Positions 6,553-14,555 of a DNA stretch of 64,000 bases are shown one piece after another. This DNA comes from Micromonospora tarapacensis (GTDB taxonomy: Bacteria; Actinomycetota; Actinomycetes; Mycobacteriales; Micromonosporaceae): positions 248,001-312,000 of the forward strand of contig NZ_JAHCDI010000003.1 of assembly GCF_019697375.1 (NCBI RefSeq), in the 5' to 3' direction. A program made the translations under genes and the position numbers. The notes beneath the pieces were generated by a model. It was not told the DNA's origin. It was given only the letters and a program-made list of their open reading frames with translations, and did not search any database. Positions within the stretch are counted from its first letter, which is position 1, and each line of letters opens with the position of its first letter.

Positions 6553-6597
6553 CTTGTAAGCGGGATGTCGCCGGTTCGATCCCGGCCGGGGGCTCCA
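6553..6597 (+). other. attR-like site: 3' fragment of a tRNA (apparent anticodon TGT, tRNA-Thr)
   Basis: The sequence gives an anticodon-loop half with TGT, a 3' anticodon strand (6560-6564), a perfect T arm (6570-6574 with 6582-6586, loop TTCGATC), and an acceptor strand with encoded CCA (6587-6597). Upstream bases do not pair with the anticodon strand, and no D arm or 5' acceptor strand (GCCCCCG) is present. It is therefore not a working tRNA but the duplicated 3' end left by integration, with identity probably beginning at the anticodon loop. Confidence 0.75.
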
Positions 6598-6707
6598 TCT
6601 GTATCACGCGCGGCGCACCGGGCTGACACCTCGATGTGGCCGGGTGTTCAGGCAGACCCGTTAGGCTCCGCCTTCACCCGTCACCACGAGCAGGGACGCC
6701 CGCCGCC

Positions 6708-7670
6708 GTGCACCATGCCAACCACTACTACGGGCACTCGCACGTGCTGGCCCGGTACTGCGGACTCGACGACCGGGATCCGCCGCGCATCCACGGCTAC
6801 CTCCAGCACGGCTGGAACATCGGCGACGGGATGGCCCCCGACCACGAGTTCGTGCCGGGGGTGCCGCTGTTCCTCTGGTCCGAGCGGACCCGGCGGCGGG
6901 CCTGGTCGCTCGGCCGCCGGCAGACGTACGTGGTCGGCTCGCCGTGGGCCTACCTGCTGGCGATCGAGCCGGCCGGCCCGCCGGAGCGGGAGGGGACCAT
7001 CTGGTATCCCTTCCACGGTTGGGAGGGGCAGCGGGTGGTGGGCGACCACGGCCGGCTGATCGACGAGATCCGGGCGGTGGAGCCGGGGCCGGTGACGGTC
7101 TGCCTCTACTGGCAGGAGTACCGGTCGACGCGGGTGCGGCAGCACTACGAGCGGGCCGGCTTCCGGGTGGTCTGCCACGGCTACCGGGGTGGCCGCTGGA
7201 GCGACCTCGACCGCGGGTTCCTGCACCGGCAACTGGCCGAGCTGCGGCGGCACCGGCGGGTCGCCTCGAACCGCCTGTGCAGCGCGGTCTTCTACGGCAT
7301 CCTGGCCGGCTGCGAACCGGCGGTCTACGGCGACCCGATGCAACTGGCCGGCGAGGCGCCGGTGTGGGGCGGCCAGCCCCGGATCCGTCGGCAGTGGGCC
7401 GACCTGCACGGCCCGCAGGTCGCCCCGGACATCGCCCGGGAGTGCGCGGTGGCCGAACTGGGCGCCGACCGCCTGCTTCCGCCGGCCGAACTGCGCCGGC
7501 TGTTTCGCTGGCCCGAGCCCGCGCCGGTGGCAGCCGGCACGGGGGCGACGCCGACGCGGCCCGCGACCACGCCGCGCCACCCGGTGCGACGGGCGGGCGG
7601 CCTGGCACGGAGGTGGCCCGTTGAGCGTGCAGCTGCTCGGGGGCGAGATGCTCGCCTGGTCGGATCTTGA
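6708..7670 (+). CDS. Uncharacterised protein, probable polysaccharide-related (320 aa)
   Basis: The start is GTG 6708 (reading VHHANHYYGHSHVLARYCGL); the 24 codons before it look non-coding. The product has no signal peptide or membrane segment. It contains HGYLQHGWNIGDGMAPDHE, a possible Rossmann-like first half (RRQTYVVGSPWAYLLAI), GPVTVCLYWQEYRSTRVRQH and a second half ending near 295, followed by a Pro/Thr-rich tail. The layout recalls GT-B glycosyltransferases or sugar-processing enzymes, but no defining motif is found. It overlaps the methyltransferase-like gene by 50 bases and neighbours two glycosyltransferases. It is the first chromosomal gene after the integrated element. Confidence 0.65.
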   Translation: MHHANHYYGHSHVLARYCGLDDRDPPRIHGYLQHGWNIGDGMAPDHEFVPGVPLFLWSERTRRRAWSLGRRQTYVVGSPWAYLLAIEPAGPPEREGTIWYPFHGWEGQRVVGDHGRLIDEIRAVEPGPVTVCLYWQEYRSTRVRQHYERAGFRVVCHGYRGGRWSDLDRGFLHRQLAELRRHRRVASNRLCSAVFYGILAGCEPAVYGDPMQLAGEAPVWGGQPRIRRQWADLHGPQVAPDIARECAVAELGADRLLPPAELRRLFRWPEPAPVAAGTGATPTRPATTPRHPVRRAGGLARRWPVERAAARGRDARLVGS

Positions 7671-9261
7671 CGGCATGCACGGCACCGGACCGGTACGGGG
7701 ACCGGGACTGGCCGCGCTGCTGACCGCCGCGTCCGGCCGCACCCTCGTGGTCGGGCCGCACCATCCCGAGCTGCTCGACGCGTTGCCCCCGGCGGACCTG
7801 ACGGTCCTGGTGCGGGGCCTGCCGGACGCCGAGGCACTGGCCGCGCGGTACGCCGATCGGCCGGGGGTGCGGGTGTGCTGCGGCGGACCGGAGAAACTCA
7901 CCGGCATGCCGCCGTACGACACCGTGGTCGCCCTGGACGGGCTGGCCCGGCTGAGTTCCGCCGAGGGAGCGGAGCTGCCCTGGGGCGCGGCCTTCGACCT
8001 GCTCACGTCGGTGCTGCGGCCGGATGGCCGGCTGCTGCTCGGGGTCGAGAATCACCTCGGGCTGCACCGGCTGCTGGCGGTGCCACCCGAGAGCACCGAC
8101 TCCGACTGGGCGGCGCTCGGCGAGTACGACGACACCCGCCCGGCGGGACTGGTCCGCCTGCGGGCCCACCTGGCGGTGGCCGGGATGCGGATCCGCGGCA
8201 CCTGGGCGACCTTCCCGTCACCCGTCGCCCCCGCAGCCCTGCTCGGCACCGAACTGCTGACCGACCCCACCCTTACCGGCTTCCTCCAGGCCACGGTGGC
8301 CGGCAGCGGGCGCGTCTCCGTCGCGCCGGACCGGCCGCGGCTGGCCGATCCGGATCGGCTGGCCGGGGCGGCGATCCGGAACGGGGCCGTCCTGGAACTC
8401 GCACCCGGCTGGGTCGTGCTGGCCGAACGGCCGCCGGGAAACCTGGCTGAGCAGGCCGCCACCGCCGCGGCGGTGCTCGTGCACGGCGGTCGGCTCCGGG
8501 AGATCCACCGTGACCCGGTGCGCGGATGGCGGTTCGCCGACGGCGCGGAGGTTCCGTCGGGGCGTACCGTCGAGGATCTGGTGGTGGCCGCGTCGCTGCG
8601 GCGGGACCTGCCGGCGGTGGGTGCGCTGCTCACCGGCTGGCAGTCCGGTGTGGCGGCCGGCGTCCCGGCGGACCGGGTGGTCCGCACGCCGGCCGGCACC
8701 TGGCACGGCCTCGCCGATCCGACCGCGCCGGCGGCGGTGCTGCGGCGGCTGGCGTCCCGGCTGGTCGACGCGGGGCTCGCCCACCTGTGGCCGGCCGGTG
8801 AGCTGGCCGCGACCCTGGCCACGATGGCCGGCCAGGAGGCGGGTCCGCCTGTCGACGACGTCGGCGGCGGCACCGCCGGGGGATGGCGGGAGCTGCTGGT
8901 GGATCGGGAGCGGCTGGCTCGCGAGCTGGCCGAGGCTCGCGCCCTCCAGCGGTGGTACGAGCGGACGCTGACCGAACGTGACGGCGAGCTGAAGCGGTTG
9001 CGCCGGATCGTTTCGCTGCTGGACGGCACCCCCACCGCTCGGGCCGGCCGCCTCCTGCTCGCCGGTGCCCGCACCGCCCGCCGCACCGCCCGCACCGCCC
9101 GCTCCACCCTCCGCCGCCTCCGCCCCCCGACTAACCCCCACCCCACCCACCCCCCACCCCACCCCACCCCCACCCCCCACCCCCGCTCACGTCGATCATG
9201 CAGTTGTGGCGCCTCAGAAATGGCACGAAAGGCACACTTTTCTGGCGCCACAACTCCATGA
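7621..9261 (+). CDS. SAM-dependent methyltransferase-like protein with coiled coil and repeat-derived tail (546 aa)
   Basis: TTG 7621 has GGAGG 7 bases upstream; a GTG at 7627 is the alternative. The first 160 residues resemble a class I methyltransferase: a strand-loop (TLVVGPHHPELLDALPP), PYDTVVALDGLARL, then LLTSVLRPDGRLLLGVENHL. The glycine-rich first motif is weak, so activity is uncertain. A charged coiled coil lies near 420-460. The tail becomes Arg/Ala then Pro/His/Thr low complexity and ends inside the inverted repeat at 9191-9263, which supplies the last 23 codons and the stop. It probably modifies a sugar or lipid in the surface-glycan group. Confidence 0.7.
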   Translation: MSVQLLGGEMLAWSDLDGMHGTGPVRGPGLAALLTAASGRTLVVGPHHPELLDALPPADLTVLVRGLPDAEALAARYADRPGVRVCCGGPEKLTGMPPYDTVVALDGLARLSSAEGAELPWGAAFDLLTSVLRPDGRLLLGVENHLGLHRLLAVPPESTDSDWAALGEYDDTRPAGLVRLRAHLAVAGMRIRGTWATFPSPVAPAALLGTELLTDPTLTGFLQATVAGSGRVSVAPDRPRLADPDRLAGAAIRNGAVLELAPGWVVLAERPPGNLAEQAATAAAVLVHGGRLREIHRDPVRGWRFADGAEVPSGRTVEDLVVAASLRRDLPAVGALLTGWQSGVAAGVPADRVVRTPAGTWHGLADPTAPAAVLRRLASRLVDAGLAHLWPAGELAATLATMAGQEAGPPVDDVGGGTAGGWRELLVDRERLARELAEARALQRWYERTLTERDGELKRLRRIVSLLDGTPTARAGRLLLAGARTARRTARTARSTLRRLRPPTNPHPTHPPPHPTPTPHPRSRRSCSCGASEMARKAHFSGATTP

Positions 9262-9263
9262 TC
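9191..9263. repeat. REP-like palindrome, family A, copy 1
   Basis: Left arm 9191-9213 and right arm 9244-9263 are inverted copies containing GATCATGCAGTTGTGGCGCC, with one or two mismatches between arms and a 30-base loop whose ends can extend the stem (CAGAAA/TTTTCTG). A second copy of the family lies at 62695-62772. Both sit between convergent genes beside G-rich strings. It may end transcription in both directions. Confidence 0.8.
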
Positions 9264-9275
9264 GGCGAACGGTGT

Positions 9276-9312
9276 GGGGGTTAGGGGTTAGGGGTTAGGG
9301 GTGGGGGGAGGG
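9276..9312. repeat. Telomere-like G-quadruplex string
   Basis: The plus strand carries GGGGG, then three units of TTAGGGG, then T, six G and AGGG. This satisfies four G-runs with 3-base loops, the classic quadruplex pattern. It lies between convergent genes, immediately right of palindrome copy 1. It encodes the last residues of the GT4 gene on the minus strand, whose stop codon is one of the TTA units read in reverse. Confidence 0.8.
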
Positions 9313-10408
9313 TGGTGTAGAGGTGTTCTAGGTGTTGGGTTTGGCGGTGGAGGTCGAAGTCGGTCTCGGCGCGATGGCGGGCTGCCTTGCCGAGACGGTC
9401 GCGCAGTGCGTCGTCGGTGAGCAGCCGGCGGAGGTTCGCGGCCAGGGCGGACGGGTCACCCTCGGCGCAGAGCAGGCCGTTCGCCTCGTGGGTGACCGCC
9501 TCGGGGATGCCGCTGTGGTATGTGGAGACGACCGGCACGCCGACGCCGAACGCCTCCAGGATGGTGGTGGGCAGGCCCTCGGTGTCGCCGTCCGACGCGG
9601 TCCGTGACGGTGCCGCGAGGATCCGCGCCCGGCCGACGTGCCGCATCACCTCGGGTGGCGGGAGGGTGCCGGCGAACGTCACGTCCACGCCCAGCAACTC
9701 GGCGCGGGCGCGTACCCGTTCGTGCAGCGGGCCGGTACCGACGAGCAGGACCCGGGGACGCAGGTCGGGCAGCATCCCGACGGCCTCGACGAGGTCGTCG
9801 ACCCCCTTCTTCTCGACGAAGCGACCGACGAAGACGACGTCCCACTCCTTCGGCCCGGCCGCCGGCTCCGGCGGTACGGGTACCCCGGTGTGGTGTACGC
9901 GGACCTTCGCGGGATCCGCCCCCAACTCCACCGCCCTGTCCCGGATCGCCCCGGAGACGGCCAGGACCAGCGTGGCCCGGTCGAACATGGTGCGCAGGTT
10001 GCGCCGGTGCCGGACGCCCCGGGGGCCGGGGGCGGCTGCCTGCCGGGTCACGTCGAGGCCGTGCAGGGTGACGACCAACGGGATGCCGAGCTGGGTGGCG
10101 GTGCGGCTGATCAGCCAGCCGTCCCCGCCGAAATGGGCGTGCACCACGTCGGGTCGCAGCCGGGCCAGCAGCCGGCCCAGCCGGGGCGAGCCGCCGGTCA
10201 GGCGCAGTCGCAGCCATTCGCGGCGGCCTCGTGGCGTGTCGGGGCAGACCACCACGTCGCTGTCCCGGGAGAGCGCCGAGACGACCCGGATCGCGCCCAG
10301 GTAGACCGGACGCCAGGTGGGCAGCGCGTCACCCTGGTTGCGGATGAACGTCTCCGACCCGGGCAGCAGGCAACTGCGCCAGATCACGGCGACCCTATCT
10401 CCGGACAT
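9281..10408 (-). CDS. Glycosyltransferase family 4 (375 aa)
   Basis: ATG 10408 lies inside the end of the upstream GT2 gene (14-base overlap). GT-B architecture is visible: an acceptor half with PDVVHAHFGGDGWLI near 90, a linker, then a donor half with VVFVGRFVEKKGVDDLVEAV near 205. The EX7E pair is in TEGLPTTILEAFGVGVPVVS near 285. It should transfer a sugar from a nucleotide sugar to a surface glycan. The last residues (PPPLTPNP) come from the G-rich string at 9276-9312, so the natural C-terminus was probably different. Confidence 0.85.
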   Translation of the reverse strand: MSGDRVAVIWRSCLLPGSETFIRNQGDALPTWRPVYLGAIRVVSALSRDSDVVVCPDTPRGRREWLRLRLTGGSPRLGRLLARLRPDVVHAHFGGDGWLISRTATQLGIPLVVTLHGLDVTRQAAAPGPRGVRHRRNLRTMFDRATLVLAVSGAIRDRAVELGADPAKVRVHHTGVPVPPEPAAGPKEWDVVFVGRFVEKKGVDDLVEAVGMLPDLRPRVLLVGTGPLHERVRARAELLGVDVTFAGTLPPPEVMRHVGRARILAAPSRTASDGDTEGLPTTILEAFGVGVPVVSTYHSGIPEAVTHEANGLLCAEGDPSALAANLRRLLTDDALRDRLGKAARHRAETDFDLHRQTQHLEHLYTTLPPPLTPNP

Positions 10409-11396
10409 CTGCCCCGATCTCCGCCGCCCCGGGCTGCGCGCCGGCCACGGACCGTTCCTTGGCCCGGCGCCGGCCGAGGATCCGGTCGCGTACCTGGTGC
10501 CGCAGCTGCGGGGGGATCAGCCAGATCTGCACGAAGGCGAGGTAGTCCAGGGCACCCGGCCGGCCGTGCCGGCGTGCCTCGGCGAGCAGCAGGCGGAAGA
10601 CCCGGAAGCTGCGGGTGGGTGCGGCCATCGAGCTGATGACGCTCATCGTAGTCGCCGCGTAGGCCCGCGGGGTGATCAGCGGGCGGATCCCGCGCAGCCA
10701 CTCCAGCTGCGCCTCCCAGGGCGAGCTGAGACTGATCCGCGGGCGGTTCTCGTCCTGGTGCCACAGCACGAGCGGCTCGGCGGCGATGAGCAGGTCGACG
10801 TCGGCATGGCTGGTCGCGCGTACGGTCCAGTCGAGTTCCTGCTGCCGGCGCAGGCCGACGGTGAACGGCACCCGGCGCAGCAGTTCGGTCGGCGCCATGA
10901 TCGTCGAGGTCTGGATGAAGCCGTCACCGTGGAAGAGCCCGCGCCGCAGGGTGAGGTACTCGCAGATCGGCTCGCCCGGCTCCGGCAGCCGGCGGGGCAT
11001 CACGAACTCCGCCCGGGGCGTCTTGTTGATCAGGCGACTGGCGATGATCGGGTTGGCCACCGAGGCCTGGCGGGCCAGGTCGAGCTGCACGGCCAGCTTG
11101 TCGGGCAGCCACTCGTCGTCATCGTCGAGCAGCGCCGTCCACCGGGCCCGCGCCTCGCCCACGCCGACGTTTCGGGCGTTGGGCGCGCCACCCTTCCCGG
11201 GCAGTTCCACCACCCGCAGCCGGGGGTCGCCGATCTCGGCCAGGGCCTTGCAGGTCTCCTCGTCGGGACCGTCCACCACCACAACGACCTCGATGTCGGT
11301 CACGGTCTGGGCGAGGGCGCTGCGGACCGCCCGGGTCACCAACGCCGGCCGGGCGAAGGTGGGGATGACCACGCTGACCTCGGGTGTGGATGGCAT
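10395..11396 (-). CDS. Glycosyltransferase family 2 (333 aa)
   Basis: ATG 11396 begins MPSTPEVSVVIPTFARPALV, the start of a GT-A fold. The nucleotide-binding acidic cluster LLDDDDEW is near residue 92, and the ED-like/WH region (GLRRQQELDWTVRA) near 200. There is no membrane anchor. Its stop overlaps the GT4 gene, so the two form a short operon, probably acting in sequence on the same cell-surface polysaccharide. A longer frame on this strand continues upstream to 13553 but only as shadow sequence. Confidence 0.85.
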   Translation of the reverse strand: MPSTPEVSVVIPTFARPALVTRAVRSALAQTVTDIEVVVVVDGPDEETCKALAEIGDPRLRVVELPGKGGAPNARNVGVGEARARWTALLDDDDEWLPDKLAVQLDLARQASVANPIIASRLINKTPRAEFVMPRRLPEPGEPICEYLTLRRGLFHGDGFIQTSTIMAPTELLRRVPFTVGLRRQQELDWTVRATSHADVDLLIAAEPLVLWHQDENRPRISLSSPWEAQLEWLRGIRPLITPRAYAATTMSVISSMAAPTRSFRVFRLLLAEARRHGRPGALDYLAFVQIWLIPPQLRHQVRDRILGRRRAKERSVAGAQPGAAEIGADVRR

Positions 11397-11613
11397 GACC
11401 ACCTGCTCACTCGTGCCGGGTACGACGTGCGGGCAGTGCGACGCTAGGTGGCGTGGACGGCCCGCCGGTGAATGGCAGGCGGCTGCCAGGCATACAGCTC
11501 TGGTCGTGGCGGTCCTCCCCGACCGGCGGACCCGCCCGGGGAGGGTGGCGCACCGCGCCGCTATGGTCGCCGTACCAGGAGCACGCCGTGGCGCGGCGGA
11601 GGGATGGTGGGCG

Positions 11614-12380
11614 GTGGCGGATGCGGAGCTGGTCGTCGAGGTGGCGGGCGCGGTGGCCACGGTGGTGATTCGCAACCCGGGCCGGCGCAACGCGATGACC
11701 CCGGCCATGTGGCGGCAGCTGCCGGTGCTGCTCGACGGCCTGGAGGCCGACCCGGCGGTACGCGCGCTGGTGCTCACCGGCGCCGACGGCACCTTCTGCG
11801 CCGGCGCCGACCTGGGCGACCTGGACGAGCTGCTGGAGGCGGGCGACGGCAGCATCGCGGTCGCGGCGGAGGAGCGGCTGGCCAACTTCGCCAAGCCGAC
11901 GGTGGCCGCGGTGCGGGTGCCTGTGTCGGCGGCGGCTGTCAACTCGCTGTCGCCTGCGACCTGCGGATCGCCGCCGCCGACGCGCGGTTCGGCGTACCAC
12001 CGGCCCGGCTCGGCCTGGTCTACCCGGCGCCGACCACCCACCGGCTGGCCCGGCTGGTCGGCCCGGCGGCGGCCAAGCATCTGCTTTTCACCGGTGAGCT
12101 GGTGGACGCCGGGCGGGCGCTGCGGATCGGCCTCGCCGACGAGGTGCTGCCCGGTGCCGAGCTGGACGGCCGGATCGCCGGGCTCACCGGCGTGATCGCC
12201 GAACGTTCGCAGCTCAGCGTCGTCGCCGCGAAGGAGATCATCGACGGCCGGCCGGACGACGGCCGGATGGCCTGGTGGCACGGGCAGGTGCGGGCCAGCG
12301 GCGAGGCCCGGGAGGGCGTCGCCGCCTTCCATGAGCGCCGCCCGCCCAGGTTCCGGTGGACGCCGCCCACCGGGAACTGA
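11614..12380 (+). pseudogene. Enoyl-CoA hydratase/isomerase family, single frameshift
   Basis: Start GTG 11614 has GGAGGG about 10 bases upstream. The frame encodes a crotonase N-terminus (AVATVVIRNPGRRNAMTPAM, LTGADGTFCAGADLGDLDEL). It then loses coherence after VAAVR, and the next frame continues with GACVGGGCQLAVACDLRIAA to the C-terminus at 12380. One G is missing from the run at 11915-11917. With it restored, the gene is 256 codons including the stop, normal for the family. Either a sequencing error or a recent lesion; the rest shows no decay. It would hydrate a 2-enoyl-CoA; the substrate is unknown. Confidence 0.8.
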
Positions 12381-12391
12381 GCCGGCGCAGG

Positions 12392-13927
12392 TCAGGCTGG
12401 CCCGCGTCGGGCGAGCAGGCCACGGGGCCGGACCGAGTGGACCGGCTCGGCAGCCCCGCCCTCCGCCCGCAGGATGTGGTTCGCCGCGACGATGCCGGTG
12501 GCCGCCGCCCGTTCCATCAGGGCACCGGGAAAGTCGGTGCGGATGCCGTCGCCGGCCAGGTAGAGCCCGCCGGCCTCGGTGCGAACCCGGGGCCGCCCGG
12601 CGTGCCCGCCGGGGGCGAAGGCGGGTGCCTTCGCCTCCACCCGGGCGCGCAGCTCCCGCACCCGCAGACGGTCCACCTCCGGCCAGAGCGTAGCCAACTC
12701 GGTGCGCATCCGTTCGGCCAGCTCCACGGCCGGCACACCCGCCGCGCAGGCGTACGCGTGCAGCTCGATCACCGAGCCGCCACCGCGCTCCGCCCAGCGC
12801 CGGGACTCGCGCTCCAGCCGGTGGTACAGCGTCACCGAGTCCAGCGTGGACTGCCTGGACACGCCGCTGAAGATCGCCCGCCCCGGGTCGACGTCCCCGT
12901 CGCACCAGTAGCGCGCGACCGCGTACGGAGGACCGGGCCGGCCGTACGCGGGCATCGCCGCCGCCAGGGCCGGTGCCTCCCGGGCCAGCGACGGGGAGTC
13001 CGCGACCAGCGCGGCGAGTGCCGGCGGGTCGACGGCGAGCACGACGTGCCCGGCCTGGTGGACCCCGTCGGGGGTCTGCACCTGCCAGCCGGTGGAGTCG
13101 TGGTGCACTGCGGTCGCCGGGACGCCGGTGCGCACCTGGCCACCGTGTCGCTCGACGTGCCGGGCCAGGGGTGCCCAGATCGCCGTGGCATAGTCCTCGT
13201 CCGGGCAGTCGAAGGCCAGCCCTTCCGGGTTGCCGAGCAGGTAGAAGTGGAACTGGGCGATCATCTCGGCGGCCGACATCTCCGCCTCGTGGTTGAAGAA
13301 CGAGTGGGAGAAGACCTCGAAGAGCATCGCCCGCGCCCGGTCCGGCAGCCGCAACGAGGTGAGCAGCCCGTCGGCGGTGGCATGGTCGAAGTCGGCGTAG
13401 GTGCCCACCGGGTCGTACGCGAGCAGCGGCAGCGCGGCGTCCCGGTCCATCCCGCGCAGGTCGCGCAGGCGCAGGCTGGGACTGCGGGCAAGCAGGGTGA
13501 GCAGGTTCGCCGGCGGGGCGGGTGGCAGCCGCCCGAACTCCTCGGTCGGCCACTGAGCGCTCAGCACCGGATAGCCGGGGACGGCCCGCAGGAAGCCCAA
13601 CGCCGGGTCGATCCGGCGCAGGATGTTGCGCCAGTTGTAGTACTGCCGGAAGAAGGCGTGGAAGCCGTGCTCGTTGGTCAGGCGGGTGCCGTCGGCGAGC
13701 GTCTCCGGCCAGGCACCGAGCCGCCCACCCAGGGCCGGCGAGGCTTCCAGCACGGTCACCTCGACGCCGCGCTCGGCGAGCACCACCGCCGCGGACATGC
13801 CGGCGATCCCCCCGCCGACGACCACCGCGGAGACCGGTCGCGGCACCCGGGGTGCACCCACGCCGCCCGGATCCACCTCGTGCGGGCGCACGCCGATGAG
13901 CCGCCCGAACAGCTTTGACAGCGCCAT
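12392..13927 (-). CDS. FAD-dependent oxidoreductase, carotenoid desaturase/CrtU-like (511 aa)
   Basis: ATG 13927 is chosen over one at 13951 because GGGAGG precedes it. Residues about 32-65 hold the dinucleotide-binding fold (SAVVVGGGIAGMSAAVVLAE, then TVLEASPALGGRLGAW). Next come NEHGFHAFFRQYYNWRNIL, a pattern I associate with the desaturase half of CrtU-type isorenieratene synthases, and a C-terminal FAD motif (GGLYLAGDGIRTDFPGALME). It probably oxidises a polyene or related hydrophobic substrate. No carotenoid genes flank it here. It converges with the hydratase gene, 11 bases apart. Confidence 0.8.
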   Translation of the reverse strand: MALSKLFGRLIGVRPHEVDPGGVGAPRVPRPVSAVVVGGGIAGMSAAVVLAERGVEVTVLEASPALGGRLGAWPETLADGTRLTNEHGFHAFFRQYYNWRNILRRIDPALGFLRAVPGYPVLSAQWPTEEFGRLPPAPPANLLTLLARSPSLRLRDLRGMDRDAALPLLAYDPVGTYADFDHATADGLLTSLRLPDRARAMLFEVFSHSFFNHEAEMSAAEMIAQFHFYLLGNPEGLAFDCPDEDYATAIWAPLARHVERHGGQVRTGVPATAVHHDSTGWQVQTPDGVHQAGHVVLAVDPPALAALVADSPSLAREAPALAAAMPAYGRPGPPYAVARYWCDGDVDPGRAIFSGVSRQSTLDSVTLYHRLERESRRWAERGGGSVIELHAYACAAGVPAVELAERMRTELATLWPEVDRLRVRELRARVEAKAPAFAPGGHAGRPRVRTEAGGLYLAGDGIRTDFPGALMERAAATGIVAANHILRAEGGAAEPVHSVRPRGLLARRGPA

Positions 13928-13970
13928 GCGCGACCTCCCGCAGCGATCCACCTCAGTGTGCTCGCCCCGA

Positions 13971-14453
13971 TCACCGTGGGCAGTGCCGGGGGCGGTCCGA
14001 GGTGGGCCAGACGTACTCCAGGTCGTCCGGGACGCCGTCGCCGAAGATGGGGCGGTAGTGCGCCGGATCCTTGCGCAGCAGCGAAGAACGGTGGCTCAGG
14101 TGCACGTCCGCCCGGCCGAGCCACGGCGGCAGCTCTCCTGCGCTGGCGAGGTCCCGCTGGCTGCGGACCCGGTCGATGCCGCAGGCGGCGGCGAGGTCGG
14201 CGGCGAGCGTCCGCGCGCAGGTGTCGGCCCGACCGGCGGCGCACCAGACCGCGCAGACGTCCAGCCCGTACCGGGTGAGGGCTTCCTCGTACCCGGCCCA
14301 CATCCGTACCGCCGGGTGGTTGCGCCAGCCGTACCGGGGCCAGGTCAACCCGCGTAGCACCTGGATCGCCTCGACCCGCTGCTTGCCCAGCCGTCGTTGG
14401 TCCAGCGCCCCGGCGCTGGCCAGGAAGTCCGGGTACGGCAGGAAGGTCTGCAT
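13971..14453 (-). CDS. MSMEG_6728-type protein (160 aa)
   Basis: ATG 14453 begins MQTFLPYPDFLASAGALDQR; an ATG at 14486 would add 11 non-conserved residues. The pattern (LDQRRLGKQRVEAIQVLRGL, YGWRNHPAVRMWAGYEEAL, RYGLDVCAVW) matches what I recall of the actinobacterial MSMEG_6728 family. Its compact basic N-terminus resembles pyrimidine-dimer glycosylases of the T4 endonuclease V type. DNA-repair activity is only a guess. The gene lies 43 bases upstream of the FAD oxidoreductase gene on the same strand. Confidence 0.65.
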   Translation of the reverse strand: MQTFLPYPDFLASAGALDQRRLGKQRVEAIQVLRGLTWPRYGWRNHPAVRMWAGYEEALTRYGLDVCAVWCAAGRADTCARTLAADLAAACGIDRVRSQRDLASAGELPPWLGRADVHLSHRSSLLRKDPAHYRPIFGDGVPDDLEYVWPTSDRPRHCPR

Positions 14454-14555
14454 GCCGCTGCCCCTACCCGCGAAGGGCCTGGACATGCCGTTCGGAAGGG
14501 ACAGTCATGATCAGTGGGACTGCGCGAGCTGCGACCGCCTGTCTACCATCGGACC

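Larger units (their letters stand above)
1..6597. mobile_element. Right end of an integrative element inserted at a tRNA 3' end
   Basis: The stretch ends at a 45-bp tRNA 3' fragment (6553-6597) with no matching 5' half, the usual scar of a tyrosine-recombinase element. Inside lie a tightly overlapped leftward operon of small hypothetical genes and two divergent XRE-type regulators, unlike the housekeeping genes that begin after 6700. Because the tRNA fragment reads rightward, the intact tRNA and the rest of the element (integrase, replication and transfer genes) should lie left of the window. Actinomycete integrative conjugative elements commonly have this layout. That this is one of them is inferred, since no integrase or FtsK-like gene is visible here. 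Confidence 0.7.

Noticed and set aside
6520..6597. A complete tRNA gene
   Set aside because: No 5' acceptor strand or D arm, and the upstream bases do not pair with the anticodon strand; it is a 3' fragment.
9276..9312. A real telomere or linear replicon end
   Set aside because: The string is internal, flanked by ordinary chromosomal genes, and only three units long.
11453..11668. A small plus-strand gene before the enoyl-CoA hydratase
   Set aside because: The product is low complexity (Arg/Gly/Trp) and overlaps the better-supported hydratase start.
10395..13553. A 1,052-codon minus-strand frame spanning the GT2 gene and two neighbours
   Set aside because: Only the part from 11396 down is protein-like; the rest is Arg/Pro/Ala-rich sequence opposite or out of frame with the hydratase and FAD oxidoreductase genes.
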